NCBI GenBank assembly: GCA_030549495.1
Contig: JAUIRK010001021.1
Location: 248,001 to 312,000 of the forward strand
Reading direction: 5' to 3'
Source of the DNA: Nectonema munidae
Taxonomy: Eukaryota > Nematomorpha > Nectonematoida > Nectonematidae
DNA length: 64,000 bases
A program made the translations under genes and the position numbers. Under the pieces are notes generated by a model, which saw only the letters and a program-made list of their open reading frames with translations, had not been told where the DNA came from and did not search any database. Below are positions 1-13,785 of the stretch, piece after piece (within the stretch, counting starts at the first letter, position 1; each line of letters starts with the position of its first letter).

Positions 1-1433
1 GTAAATGCCACCCACTAGTTTGAGGGATCAAAGATGCTCCAATTTCGAATAGGCGATTGTTCGCTCTATTTTAAATTTTGATTATTTTATGCCAGGGTTG
101 GCGCATAAGAGGATTTCCATATTTTTACAAAAAAAGCCTAAAAGGTAAATTAAAAACCAAATTAACAAAATAATCAATCATTTTCATCGATGTGTTTCTG
201 TATTCTCGAGAAAATATGTTATTTGATGAACGGATCTAGTTAAAAAAGCTTTTACTAACTGGTTAGCATTTGTGCACACACTCAAAAATAGTTTAGAGAA
301 CAAAATCATAAGAGCCACAACAGATTAAGCAAAGAGCCACATGGGTCTCCGAAAGTCACATTTGCCCACTACTCTTCTATGCTTAAAAGAAAATGTCACA
401 GTGTATTTTTTGCACTTGCACATTGCATAAAATAATGTCAATATTATATATTGTTCCAGCAACGTGAAAAGTTTAACACGAACTTTTGTAATTGAAAAAA
501 TATAACATATATTCCGTGTAATGTATTAAAACTCCTTAGGTACGCGGTGTAAGCCTAAACCGGCTTTTAAAAATTTTTGAATGCATATACTTTATTGGTA
601 AATAAATTTGGAGCATATAAATTATCCGGTTTAGAGATATATCCGGTTAATTCAGTTCCAGTTCATAGAAGTTTGACTGTATGCATATAGATATCAGTTA
701 AAAGAAATAATAATTATTTCTCAATAACAAAATAAGATAATATTTTAGCTCAAAATACCCTTTACAATTGCAACTGTAAAATGAAAATATGGGGTGAAGG
801 CATTCAAATGTATTGGCGAGCCGAAAAAAGGGATTAAATTCAGAAAAAGTGGAATAATTGATATTTTTGAAAAAAGTTAATTATTATCTCCCTAATTAAT
901 GCTATCTGGATTGGGACCACTATATATCACTGAAAACAAAAAGTGGTTACAATAACTACTTTAAAGGGTTACTGTACCAATGTATATATGATTACTATTC
1001 TTAGTAATTAAAACACTAAAAAATCATGGTAAATTTACTATTCACTTTTATTTAGGTAAGATATCTTACTGAAAAATCATCTTAAACGAAAGATTTTACG
1101 TTTTTTTATATCATTGACATATTATCGAAATAATAGTATTGCTGGCATAACAGAATAAAATTGTAAATATTTATTTATTCAAAAAATTGAAGCTCCCAAT
1201 TTACAAACACTGAAAGTTATATTACTATTAACTTAATTTTACCACTTTTAGTTGACATCTATAGTTGTGAAATCAGAACAAAAAAATACAAGGTCAAATA
1301 ACATTTTTCTGTCTTTTTCTTTGGAAAATAGATCGATGATTTGTTTGTATTGAGTGAATATAAAAGGTCGGGTTGAATGCATGGTAATGAAAGTGAGTTC
1401 AGACCCCAAAGTTGATCTTAGATGATTCTTCAC
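1..1433. other. AT-rich non-coding stretch with a hAT-like end
   Basis: No exon or long reading frame is convincing here. Around 305-374 the text runs from gagccacaacag through gagccacatgggtctc to gtcacatttgcccactactc, which resembles the right end of hAT elements (GAGCCACATG...TTTGCCCACCACTG). No matching left end or target duplication was found, so this is only a suggestion. Confidence 0.3.
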
Positions 1434-2385
1434 TAGTGATCCTAAACATTTTTAGTTCCTGGCACCGCTTATCTGAAAAAAATTTACCCCACACCCACAA
1501 CGCAAAATAACAAAAATAAATATTTTTTTATATATAAAATAGACAAACATTTATTAAAATAAGTGAACAATTATAATTTATGACACATTTGTTCCTGTTT
1601 AATTTCAATTACTTTTGCGATTCGAGGCTCTCTTTGGCTTAAGTGCAAGAGACGCATGTCATGTTGCGCATCTTGACGATTTCTCAATTTGTATGAATCT
1701 GGAGAGTGAAAAGTTATTGCTTTGCACCTATTAGTGATGATGGTAATTAACCCATTAAGTCTCAATGCTCCCATTTGGGAACATAAGTAATTTCATCTTC
1801 GTCTGCTTTTTTCAATGACCCTGAATATAAATCGTCGGCGTTTTTTTAGATATCGTCTGATTTCAAAAGTTAACAGGTTAACCATTCCGTAATATCTTTT
1901 AACCGATCGATTAACCAGTTAATTTAGGCGAAATTTTAAGTTCATAGATATACACACATATGATACAAAAATAGTTCGTCAAGGAAACCGAAAAAAATCA
2001 AACAAAATTTTATTACAGACGGTGAATTACTGTTCTGTTACGGTGAATCAGTCAACCGTGTTCACTGGTAATAATTGCTTAATTTTAACCCAATGCCATC
2101 ACTAGTAGCTTTCATAACCTGCAGTATCTTTCCTCACTTTTATTGCTTTCTAGCTATTGTCAATGGATCATTTATGTTGAATGGGTATACTAATCAGTAA
2201 TAGAGAATTAGGCTGGTGTATATTGATAAGTCAATTAAAACTTCTCTAGACTTACAAAAAATAACTTCATGAAATCAGCCAAATCAAGGGGTGGATGCCT
2301 TTCTAACAAAATGTTTCTGCTTCACACCCCTATAACTATCTCTCACACCCATTGGGGGTAGCTGCACGCCAGGTTAAGAACCCCT
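1434..2385 (-). mobile_element. hAT transposon remnant with transposase C-terminal piece
   Basis: The left edge (tagtgatcctaaacattttt, then ggcaccgcttatctg) and the right edge (gccaggttaagaacccctg at about 2367-2385) form degenerate inverted ends of the hAT type CAGNGGTTCTTAACC. Both sides have the same ggcacc / cacaccc subterminal sequence. Between them, minus-strand frame 1571-1774 ends in RNRQDAQHDMR...EPRIAKV...KQEQMCH, which follows the usual C-terminal layout of hAT/ZBED transposases (NRLDVEHDLR...PRIEKL...KQxQxSH). Most of the transposase is missing. A TTAACCCATT hairpin half at 1744-1790 appears to have been inserted later and supplies the first codons of that frame. Confidence 0.55.
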
Positions 2386-5300
2386 GCTCGAGATAAAGTT
2401 AAAAAGATCCTTCTCCTTGCCAATTTGTAAGTTAAAATGTCAGCTTTGGACTTGAATACGTTGGAAATGTTTGATACCGACATGACAGATTTAGATCTAA
2501 AATTTATAAACTGCAACATTTATCTAGAGTTAATGGTTCCAAATCATTAGACTATGTACAAACAATGAGTTCAAGTTAAACTTCGAAGTCATTTACCTCA
2601 TAGTACTGCTATATTCTTTTAGAAAACGAAAGAGATTTTTGAATAAGCTTTTACCATGCTCTCTAACTCATTTTTAAGGCGATCTATTATTGGGTAAAAA
2701 TTTTTCAATGAACTTTGTTAGTGGATCAAGATGAGTATCAATTCAAAATTTCAACATAAACTTTTTTCTTTTTTTAATCAGTATAAGTTTATATGGATTC
2801 AGCAAAATTCTTAGCTAGAATTTTTTCATTAAACAGACGCACTCACATTTCTGAAATAAAGGATATCAAAAAATAATATTTTTGGACGTTTTTTTGTAAG
2901 GATATCTCTAAAAAGCATTATTTAAAAAATATATACCTTTACATGTAACGCTGTCTACATTTCTCTTTGTATACTCAAATGATGATGTCTCTGTATCCTC
3001 ATGAGTGAATGCTACCTCAAGTAGCATGCGGGCTCCTAGGACAATGGCCTATAGCAAAATCGGGTAGTGGGTAAGTCAGCTAATTTTCAAGTATACCTTT
3101 TTTTATAAATACAAATATTTATTTTGTCTATATCTTTTTTTGTTAAATAAGTTTTCAATGATTTAAATACTAAAGATCGCTCAAGTTTTTTTTTCTTATT
3201 TTTGATGATCCAGGAAGCCTTGAAATAGCATTGAAGAATTTTACAGTCCAAGGGCACATTGTTTTTCAAAGCAATCGATACATGATTCAATGTCAACATA
3301 AATTTGTATTCACTCGGTAGAGAATTTTTTTAAGAGAATTACCCTGAATTGATTCTTTTCAAAGTTAAATTCATGTAGTTTCCGTCGCAAAGAAGACTTT
3401 CAATCAGGATGCTCAATGACTTTATTACCTTGTTCCGAAGCGAGTCTCTCTAATTCTTTATTTCTTAATAAAGAATTTAATTATAAACATTTTTTCAAAT
3501 TTTTTTATTTTTATTTCCTTTTTATTAAAAAAACATTTTCTAAGTTTCTCAAAGTACCGTTTCTTTTTTTCAATTATGTGTATAACTTTTTCAAGCAAGA
3601 TTCGGGCTGCTTTTAGTCAAATTAATTTTTTTTTAAATGTGTGGGCAACATAGAGACTTTAAACATACACAGCATTGGAGTGGCCGAGACATTTGTAGAG
3701 GATATACATTGAATGGATAAACCTTTTAAAATTTTCGTTTATTTTTTAATCCATTGCGATCAACTAATTTGATCCAAGCTATAACACCACTAACAAGTTG
3801 AGGACGTTCAGCCCAAATGGTTGAACCGCATGTTTCAACTGATGTAGGAACTTCGGTGGTCCAAATGGAATTTTCGCAACCAAATAAGAACAATTGTAAG
3901 TTAAAATTTGAAAGAAGTATGCTACAAAATGGAAATCAAGTCCAAACTGATTCATGACTTTCAAATCAAATCACAGGTTTGTAAAAGTAACTAAATAAAA
4001 TTATAATAAATATTTTAATTAAAATAGGCTAAGAGATACTCCTACAAATTGAAATGTAAAAATGCAAAAAAAGAAGCAATTGTCCAAAAGGATGTGTTTT
4101 TGCCGATTAAAATGCCTGTTTTATTTTAATTTTCTTATTTTTATGTCCTTTTTCATTGATATTCGAAAAGCTAATATAAAATGTAAATGTAAATAAAAGA
4201 AATTCCATAAAACAAGATGTAGGAAAATTAGAAAAGAAATGATTGTGCGAATATTTATACCAAATAAAAATTAGTTCTCAAAATGATTTAATAAAATTTC
4301 GTATCGGTTTTGAGAAGCAAATGAACTTCCAGGTGAAAATAAAAAGTTCAATTGCAGCTTGAGAAGCAGGAATTGAAAAATGTTGAAGCGAACCACTGAT
4401 CTAATATCTATGTATCCATACTATAGTAAAAAATCATTGACTTGATTGGCATAAATCAAATTGAATAATCTGTCAAATGAAACATTTTTCGAAAACAAAA
4501 TTATATCCAAATCAAATGATATGTTTTGAGTCTCGCCATGATACGAAATAAAAAACACAAAACTGTACAAAGATATGATTAGTGACGTCTGATGCAAAAC
4601 TTATTCTAGGTGTATTGTTGAAAGAAGGATAAATGCACGAGATTATAATGCACCACCCCTACATCATTAAAAATTGAGGTGGGATGCTTTCAAAAAGGGA
4701 GAGATGATGAGTAGGAGGGCATGTACAAGTATGAACTGCGTATGGATAGTTTCAAGAATAAATCATATTTTTGGCATTTAAATGTCATAATAATGTATAT
4801 CAGGGATACAGTATAATAAATCTTACACTTCTGTAAAATGAAATATCTGTTATAGCGAGACAAAATTTTGAGTGCAGTGCACATTTTCAATATCGATTGT
4901 CTTTTACTCCTTCTTTTCCTAAGCCTGAAGCAAAAAATAGCACGTTTTGCTTCTCAAAAATACTCTCTTGGGTTACTTTACTTTATTAATCAGCCAAGTG
5001 AGCAAGTGTTTAGTAATTCTATCACAAAATTAAACCTTTTTTGCGAAGAACTTATTATTATATTTTTATTATACCCGGTCAATCTTAATACAAAATATTT
5101 TAAGATTTGAGACAGATGAGTGTTATTTGATACTAAAGCCACCCTTTTTTAATATTCATATGAAAATTTCTTTTTTTGTATTTGACACCCACAGCTTCAT
5201 TTTTCCAAAGTTGATACCATGCTCATTCACAATTCTTGGAGAATAAATAAAATTTTATATTAATTCACAAATTTGAACTCGTTACGGTTTTTTAAATTCT

Positions 5301-5695
5301 AAGATGATTTATTTATTTATTTAAGGAAAAAAATATCGGAAAAGAAAAAAGAGTTTATGTGTTTTCTTTATTAAGTTACATTTGCACCGGTGGAAGGCCG
5401 GGATTGGGCCTTCTTATACCCTGAAGTTTCGTAGAGAAATTGAAATAAGAAAAGTAATGCACTTTTCAGTTTTTGAAATCGAATAACATTCTTAAAAATT
5501 AAAAATATTTTATTGTAGTAATAGCAAAAAGCTTTCCACTCATCACAGCTTATAAAGGATAATGGAAGCTTTCTTCCGGTCAATCTATGTTTTCATCGAT
5601 ATACCTTGACTCTACTCAGGCTTTCCTTATTCAGCGAATTTCTTTTAACAAAAGTACCTGAGGTACGCGCTGCTACATCTTATAAATCCTTAATA
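2386..5695. other. Non-coding AT-rich stretch, nothing recognised
   Basis: Only short frames without conserved motifs are present (for example 3087-3299 minus, 4868-5110 plus and 5371-5583 minus). None has splice sites or composition suggesting a real exon. I see no repeats with clear ends. Confidence 0.5.
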
Positions 5696-5737
5696 TGATT
5701 TGAAAGGTGACGGAAATTTTGTCCTTGGTACTTTTTT

Positions 5738-5917
5738 CCATTGGACCTTTCGCTGCAGGACTTTTTGCCATTGGACCTTTCGCTGCAGAACTTTTTACCA
5801 TTGGACCTTTCGCTGCAGGACTTTTTACCATTGGACCTTTCGCTGTAGGACTTTTTGCCATGGGACCTTTCGCTGCAGGACTTTTTGACATAGGCATTTT
5901 CGCGGAAAAACTTTTTG
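5738..5917. repeat. 30-bp minisatellite, six units
   Basis: About six head-to-tail copies of a 30-bp unit containing ttggacctttcgctgcagga and ctttttgcca. The copies differ at single positions, and the last (5888-5917) is the most diverged. Because 30 is a multiple of three, frames stay open through the array. The plus strand reads repeated GPFAAGLFAI (5707-5973) and the minus strand repeated AKSPAAKGPM (5673-5921). There is no sign of flanking exons, so a protein is not claimed. It is much richer in G+C than its surroundings. Confidence 0.85.
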
Positions 5918-6169
5918 CCAAAATGAAAATTGCCTCATCAACGATTTTTTTGCTTAAAATAAAATGTATATAAAGAAAAATCTTAAAATTTTAAAAAATA
6001 TTCAAAAATTTATTTCATAAAAATTGAATTAAAATTAGTTCTTTGGTTATTAGCGATAGATAGTCTAAGGAAAAAGTTTCTTGGGACAAAAAGTTAGTAC
6101 ATCCTTACTTAGTACGTTCATCAATATGATTATCTACATAGAATTCCCTTGAGACATTTTAGAATAACA

Positions 6170-6776
6170 GAGGTGGGAAAACTTTTCAAGAAAGGGCCTT
6201 ATTTAAGAATTTACACATTTAAGGGCTGCATAGTTTTAATGAAATAAGCAATATTTAAAGTATGCTAGATAAAAGTTTAAAAAAACACTATAATTTTAAT
6301 TAATATTAAAAGTAGTTTTATTGATTCAAAAGTTAATAACAAGTAAAAAACATAATTATTTTTCGTCATCAAAATCTTAATTTTTGGCGTAAAACTATCT
6401 ACTGATATTTGTATAGGAAAAAGTCATCTTGAAAAATATTTTTATTTATAAATAAATTATTTTAAAAATACTTACGCGAACAAAATTTATTATACATTTG
6501 AAAAATCAATATAATTTAAAAATGACTTTATTCTCTATAAGAATTAAAATACAAACTCAACTACGAAAAAGTAAAACTGGAGAGAAAAACGAAAACCCAT
6601 TTTAGTCGAAATACGTTTAACGTAGCAATGATCTTGTAGTATGAATTTCGCTAACTTTTAACAGATCAAATTTTGGCTCAATCACAATAAACTAATTTTG
6701 AATGAATCTAAAAAAACTTTAGATTGCAACTTTCTCTCCACGAGCAAACGGACCGCATGCGTCCTGTAGTTTGACC
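6170..6776. mobile_element. hAT-type non-autonomous element
   Basis: The left end at 6170 reads cagaggtgggaaaactttt, followed by gggcc. The right end reads ggaccgcatgcgtcctgtag, then tttgaccgcctgtg. Read inverted, the two ends match at about 12 of 16 positions and carry the hAT consensus CAGNGGTGGGCAAACT...GGGCC. The interior is A+T rich with no transposase frame. No clear 8-bp target duplication survives. Confidence 0.55.
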
Positions 6777-8429
6777 GCCTGTGTTGTAAATTGCTAGATC
6801 CGATGTAGATAACTCACTGGCATCATACGTTTCTGTTGTTGAATGTAATTCCTATTGATTCAACCAAATTAAAACAATCAAATCAATAAATATTATTTCC
6901 TCATAGAGATACTTCAAAGCCTTTGTTTAATGCTTCCAATGTTAAAAAAGATATTATTCATATTAGAAAAAAGGAGACAAAAGAGGTTCTTGCAGCTTTA
7001 AAGGTGGGAATACGCATTCTCTTGATTTTTATTTTAAAGTTTCCAAGGACTCTGAAAAATCACTCGAATTAAAGAAAAATGGATCCATGCGTATGAGATT
7101 GCGATTCTGAACAAAACAAACGATACTGAACATTTGCCTGCAAATCATTGTAGAGTTGAGAAACAAGGAAAAATAAGCAAGCATCATCAAATTTCAACTA
7201 TTTCTCAATACAAAATGGAAAATTCTTTCTGATTTTGATGAACAAACTAAAGATTTAATCAGCAAAAATGAGTAACTGAGCTTCCTATCAAGTCTATCTA
7301 TCAATGTTTGTAGTGTCAGCAATTTAGCCTAGCCCACAAAAATCGAAGTATGTTTTTCTGGATAATACTCAGCAAGAAAATCATAGGAAAACTGAAGTTT
7401 TCTGGGCTTTTACAAAAACTATGTTTAAAGTGAATTTCAGAAAGAATAAACAAGTCTTTTATATTAATGCGCTAATACGAACAGTCATTTCTATCCAAAA
7501 AATGAACTTTTTTGTACATATGCGTTGGAACCAGTAGCGGATTCAGAAAGGGGGACTGATTTTTCAGGATATCAGTGTATAGTTCAATCGCTTTACTTTA
7601 TGACAGAAGAATTGTAAGTCAGATACGTAACATGATGCTTGTGTAATACGAGTAATACTCGATGCATTGATTAGACATTGAATGACGACTGCAAACATAG
7701 CAATGTTATTTTAGAACATAAAAATGCAGAACGATGTTCAAAGTTTAAATGATTTGCTGCTTGAACAGCATCATTATGTCTGTCAAAGTATTTTTCAATA
7801 ATGGCGAATTTCACTTACAATATCTATCACACATAGATCAACTATCACGATTTGAAAAAATAATTAATCTATAATAGCTGATACTGAACAGGAGGTAAAA
7901 ACCTCGGATCTATGTAATTCTATTTCTATGAAACTACATAAAAATACGGTGAATAGGGATCAAAAGTAATAAGCATGTGTTAAGATGCAATCCATAGTAA
8001 TCAAAAAACGAGAACCAAAACGAAGTATGCGTCTTACTACATATGATGAATTATATCAACAGACAGTGTATATCAAAGAAAAAGCAAAATATTTAATGTC
8101 GAAAACGTCCTTCCTATTTTCCAGACTATAATTTTTAACCAAAAAAAGAATCATCTGAAAAATTTCCGAAGGTTAATCTGGAAGATTTCAAAAAAACTCC
8201 AGGTTTTTTATGTAAACTCAGAACTTAGGTCCTCTAGTGTCAAACATTGTTTTTTTTCAAACAATTTATAATTAATGTTTTCAAAGAGAAGTTTCATCAA
8301 TTCTCCTTTTTTTGTTAAGCGTTAGCTGAAATTGATAAAAAAAATTGAGCTTGTTGAAAAAGCCTGTATTGCATATTTCAAAATGAAGTTGGTATATCTA
8401 GTTAAAATTTAGACACTTCATATTGATTG
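6777..8429. other. Non-coding stretch with one orphan hAT-like end
   Basis: No gene recognised. At about 7531-7556 the text ccagtagcggattcagaaag followed by ggggga resembles the left end of the CAGTGGCGGATCC group of hAT MITEs (compare the complete copy at 22369-22659). I could not find its partner end. Confidence 0.35.
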
Positions 8430-9460
8430 CAAGCAATGTACAGAGCATTAAGAAAATGTATGAGATACGCTATACCAATAAAATGGCAAGAATCCAAAGA
8501 TCATGTGAATAAATGCTATTTTTGTAAGCTAACCTTGAAAGGCATTATAATTATCGTAGAAACGCAGGTTATATATTAATATATAACTAATATTTTTTTT
8601 CCCCTACGGGGTTGTTTGACTTTATTAAATGACAAAAATACAATTTTTTAAATTCTAATTTTAACACACAAAATAAAAAGCACAAAAATATATTCTTCAG
8701 GGAGGGTTGGGTGGGCGTGAGTTGAGCAGAGAAAATTTAGAATGAGATATAGAGTATAATAGGGAGCCACCTTTCCAAGTATACTTTAGAATTTCTAAAG
8801 ATATTTTACCTTAGAGTCTTATTAATAAAGATGATTTAATAAGTATCTATATAAATTACTATTATTACTATAATAATATAACTTAGATAATATAGTATTC
8901 CTAAAAAATAGTTTAGGAATATATTAATTTAATAGTAGGTTATTTATTAACGAATAAAACGATAAACGCTTTTGTATCTAAATCTTGCTTCCGCTATTTT
9001 AAGTGTTTGCCGCCTGCTTGCCTAAAAATGGAGATTGTTTCGAATATATATGTGGGTTTATTCCAGGTTTAAAATTGTTAAACTTAAAGCAGAAATTTTT
9101 GATGTACCACAAATTCGTAGACTTTTGAAAGGTCTAATTTTTTTAAAAACAATGTTAAAATTTGAAGCTTAACTTGAGCAGCTTTTTCAGATATGGTGCA
9201 AATTTTTTTTGGTTTTTTTACAAAAGTAAAAATTATAAAAATCTTGCAGAAAATTTCATTTCATCATATCGTAATATTTAAAATGCATTTTTGGAAAGAC
9301 ATTTAGATCGTGTTTCTGAAAACGTTGGGAACTTTAACGCTGAACAAGGCGAATGTATTCATTAGCACATCAACCAGCTAAAAATTTGGTATCAAGGGCA
9401 ATTCAAGGCTGTAAGGATGGCTGAGCATGTTGGTCGTTAAAAAGAGAAATTCCAATTGCG
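8430..9460 (+). pseudogene. Broken copy of an unnamed dispersed gene family
   Basis: Two blocks match the fuller copy at 58635-60245. Near 8455-8530 the plus strand reads YAIPIKWQESKDHVNKCYFC, parallel to FGIPMVWREQKDHIQDCYFC in the other copy, with a CKQC pair just upstream. Near 9306-9450 it reads HLDRVSENVG...EQGECIH and then WYQGQF, parallel to HLEKFPENLG...HERFHQ and RYQSRW. The middle of the protein is absent. The copy is clearly dead, with several breaks. Family identity rests on these two blocks only. The family is discussed at 58635-60245. Confidence 0.6.
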
Positions 9461-11118
9461 CAAAATTCAAGGCTAACCAGACAATTGCCTCGTGTGGATA
9501 ACTTCCTTCGATATATTTAATAAATCTAATCATTTTGATAAATATGATTATTTTAGAGTGTTTTTGTGATGTGATTAATTTTAGAGTTAGTAGTAGTTAA
9601 AATATTTTATTCTTTTATTAAAAATAATCAGATTTTCAAATCAATATATCGTGGGCAGTTGTCTGAGGAAGCATTTATCCCAGGGGATAATATTCGGGGG
9701 ACAATTGTTCTAGAAAGGCATTAAAGATGTACAAATAAATGTACATTTATTCATTAAATTTTAATTAAAACTTTTTAAATATTTTTTTATTAAAATTAAT
9801 TTTTTGATTAATTTATTTATTGAAATTTTAGTGTAACCCTTTTTCATTGCAATTCGATTTTTTCGTCTATTTATTAAATTGCTGTTAAATTTTTATCCGA
9901 GTTATCAAAGGTATTCCAATATATATATATACTTTTTAGTTCTATTTCGTCCTTTTGTACTCTATTTTGTCCTTTTGCAATTCAATTATGTTTTTCTAAA
10001 ATTCAAGATAAATTGAAAAAAAAATTGAATAAAAAAACAAAATAGAACCAAAAATAGCTTATAAAAATTATATTTTAATACTGTTATATATAATTGTTAA
10101 AGTGTGAATTCATATAAGATTATATATTCTGATTAAAATTGCTAACACGAAATTTGTCGTTAATAATGTAGAATCTTACAAGTAGACCTCTTCCAAGTCA
10201 GGTCCACTAATCGATCAGATCCGACTAAACAACGATAAATGGATAGGACCGAACAGAAATCCTCTTAACCCGTTTCAGTGAGTCCTTAAGATTGAAAAAA
10301 AGGAAAAATTTGTTTACCAACTCTGCCTTACATTGAGAAAACACAGTTAGTTTATACTTTCGATTTAGAGGAACTAAGAAAATTTTCAAAAGAATACGGG
10401 CTCGTTGAGTACTTTATGAAGTAGGTGCATTATATGTGCGTGCACGTTATTAATCATATAATTCTACGGTTCTCAATCTTGAAACTGACATATATTTACA
10501 TATATTAGTTTGGAGTATCTTTGGTGAAATTAAGATTCATTTTATTTACAAATCAAACAAAAAATTACGAAATAATAACTTAAAATAGTAATGCAACAAG
10601 CAGACACCAATCCTAAAGTTACGTCGTTCAAATGTTCTCTTTAGTTTCTGATTGGGTTTCCACTTTGGCAAAAAGTTTTTCCACATCCAACACCTGGAAC
10701 TTTTGGCAACACCTGGGAATTTTTACTTGGATTGGTGCAATATGGTGAAGAAAACGAAAAGAATGATATCGGCCATTGAACTCTCCGTTTCAATCTCTAA
10801 TTGAACACCCTATTTGTGCTTTAACTTTTATACAATGGTGATTGCTCCTTCTTTAGCTTACCCCAAGTTTCGACAGGAGCGGATATTAACTTGGGCGTCC
10901 CTTTTAACTTCTAAAAAAACTTAATAAAATAGCAAAAAAAAATCTTTTTTTGAAACATAAAAAAATTGTCTTACAATTAATCAATAAAATTGGTATAAAT
11001 TCTGTTATAACAGCTGCACCTTTGTTGTAAAGTAAACGATCTTTATATTCACAAAATAATGATGAAAAAATGATGGTTCAAATTGTGATAGCTAAGATGT
11101 TTCTGTTTTAATGAAAAG
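9461..11118. other. Non-coding AT-rich stretch, nothing recognised
   Basis: No exon, RNA gene or bounded repeat was seen. Runs of A and T and short direct repeats (for example the doubled ctattttgtcc / tctatttcgtcc near 9940-9975) are the only structure. Confidence 0.5.
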
Positions 11119-11201
11119 ATGGAAAGTTTGATTGTTTTAAAACCCCGTGAAATTGGAGTAGATTATCCAGAATTAAGTAAAGCTATATGGATAGATCAAG
11201 A
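11119..11201 (+). CDS. Possible first coding exon, unknown gene
   Basis: From the ATG at 11119 the frame reads MESLIVLKPREIGVDYPELS and then KAIWIDQ, ending in a good donor (aga|gtaagtata). The composition looks protein-like and unlike the A/T-rich frames around it. No downstream exon could be matched, so this stands alone. It could equally be a chance frame or a scrap of an old element. Confidence 0.25.
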
Positions 11202-13785
11202 GTAAGTATAATTCTTAAAATCTATTAAAAAATTTAAACCCGGCCAGCTGTAAAGCAGTTCTTTTTTCTTGCAAATTAATAACCTACAAAGCCTTTTGGA
11301 GAAAAATGAAAATTGTAAGGAGGAATATTACCAAAAAAAACGCCTGCATTAGTTTTGATGGAAATATTGATAGAGTATTTCTCCGCTTTTATAAGGACCG
11401 TATGCTTTCATTAGTTTTCCAAAACAAAAGGAAAAATTTATAACGACCTAAAACTTCTTCAGAAGGTATTTGCAAATAAATTTTGACACTAACGGATGAA
11501 AGTGATTCTAAGGATTCTATTAGTGGTATAGCGTAAGTTAGAACAAGATTCAAAAATGCTATTATCAGAAAAATAGAAATTTATTTGAAAAAACAATTGC
11601 AATATTACTAGTATGTTTCCTGCATACAAATGAATTTTTTTAAGTATCAAAGCATAATATGGTTCCACTTCTAGTCCAAGGACATCTAAAGATTCAGTTT
11701 TTAACAATCTAAAATTTGATATTAGAGACATTCTTATCCGTTTGCTTCAATAAATAAAATGTAAAATCGGTAAAATTAATACTCATTTTTTAACCCCTTA
11801 TCAAATGATCAAAAATATTTTATCATATATGTGTTTGCTAGTTTAAAATAGTTAAACAAGTTATAACTCGTAGACCTTTTAGACAAAAGCACAACCCGGT
11901 GCTTTAAATGATTCAACATGCATGACAAAAGTGTATATTGCGATTTTATGTAGGTGTGCCGAAAATAACTTAAGAAATTATATTTTTTAATTTTAAACTT
12001 TTATGTGCCATCTTGGTTTAATAAAAAAAACTGGAAAGGGTTAGGGGATTAAATGAGATGGAGCAAAAATGTTTACTACACACTGAAACAAAACCTGAAA
12101 AAGTTTGACCAAGAGCTTATAACACCTCTTTTTAAAACAATTTTAACTTTTAATACGCACTTTTTAATTGATGCAGCCATAGATGAGAGAATAAAAATGA
12201 AGAAAGTTTTTCAATCAAGTTTTTGCTTAAGTTAAAATTTTGGATAAAAAAGAAAGCAAAATGTTATAAAAAATGATGGATTGCAAAAAAGTGGAATTGA
12301 CAATACTTCCACATTACTTCATATTTTAAATTTAAGGAATATTGAAATTTAAAATATTTTTAAATTTTCTGAGTCATTTTCAAGTAGTTGAGAGAAGTGT
12401 TAAAAATGTTTCTTCTGCATGTAAAAGGGTTTTTCGTGATGGAATTTAAGAATATAAAAAAAATGAAAAAAAGAAAAAAGTGAATTTTTTTATCATATAA
12501 ATTTTTTTTGCATTTTTTAAAAAAAGAATCCTATAGAAAAAATAGAGCATAATTAGGTTTACACTCATTAATTTAAATAAAGCTCTCCATATTCCTCTTT
12601 GTACGCGACTGTTCACACTAAAATATTTAAAAAAAAATTAAAAATCAAACTTAAATTGAGAACAAATGTTTTTTTTTGTTCTCTTCAAAATTTCCCATCT
12701 CACAAGGACATTTTTTCTTAATTTGTTTTTTAGGCAGCTAGTTAGAAACTTGATTATAATCTTGATATTAATTCTCATCTCAAATATATTTCTAGTGTAT
12801 CTCTTTGTCAGGCACCCCTTTTCAAATTTAATGAGTTCATTTGTTAAATGGAGAAATTCAGTTCAAGACTCACCTTTCATCCATACCAAAATCATCATTA
12901 TAAATACATTTTTGTTTTCATTTACAAGCCAATAAACTTATTTACTATAATTTATTTATATAATAATTAGTAAGTAGTTTTTAGTTACTTTCAAAACGTC
13001 TTTGTGACATGAAAGTCCCTAAAGGGGAATTTTGTAGCGGGCCAAATTTATGTCGATATCCAGGCTTGGGTGAGTCAAACCGTTTATCATTTGTAGAACG
13101 CTTCGTTTAAATTTTAAATCACTTCATATTATTTTTATCGAAATGATAATAGTATTGTTGCCATGCATAGATAGAATGATGATTTTTGTAATTAACCGGT
13201 CTTAACCTCTTAAGATTAGTCTTTATTTATCTTAGGACTTTAATAGCTCTAACGGTTAAGTACAAGCTAACATTTATTAAGACTAAACTGGAGAAGAGTT
13301 GAATCGCACTCCTAAAAGTGGAATCTTGGATGGCAATGAAACACTTAGTTTCAATGAGTGGGATTAGCAATGAATGAGCCATTACATAGTTTGCATGTAA
13401 GTTGTTGAATGTAAGGTTGCACTTGCGTAATTCAATACAACAGATACAATTGTGAATTCATTTACATTTTAATCGCATTCGTGATTACAAAGTCCTTCAT
13501 TTTTGTTCATAAGGATTAACAAACATTCTTAGCTGATATTCAAAGATACTTATTTTATACCTTGCTTGAATTGTTTAATTTTTGTAATTTAAAAGTGACA
13601 ACTGATAGTTAAAAATTCGGCAAAAAAAATTTTCTATCAAGTTAATTTTGCGAAATGGTTAAAAAAAAGATTGTAACAATATTATGAAGAAGGGATCTTA
13701 TTCACAACGAAATGGAGAAAATAAGACTCTCTCTCTGATAAGATTAATCTATCTAAGCCACAAAACAATATGCCATATGTAAGAA
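11202..13785. other. Non-coding AT-rich stretch
   Basis: Frames at 11489-11731 minus (LLKTESLDVLGLEVEPYYAL) and 12666-12935 plus (hydrophobic, phenylalanine-rich) were examined. The first has near-canonical splice edges but no partner. The second is composed of T-runs. Neither is called as a gene. Confidence 0.4.

Noticed and set aside
5707-5973. GPFAAGLF-repeat frame as a protein-coding gene
   Set aside because: It is open only because the repeat unit is 30 bp. There are no flanking exons or poly(A) signal, and the opposite strand is equally open.
8590-8620. cccctacgggg palindrome as a terminator or regulatory hairpin
   Set aside because: It is too short and isolated, and there is no gene next to it.
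12666-12935. Hydrophobic 89-residue frame as a membrane protein
   Set aside because: The residues (F, L, I) follow from T-rich DNA, and there is no conserved motif or splice context.
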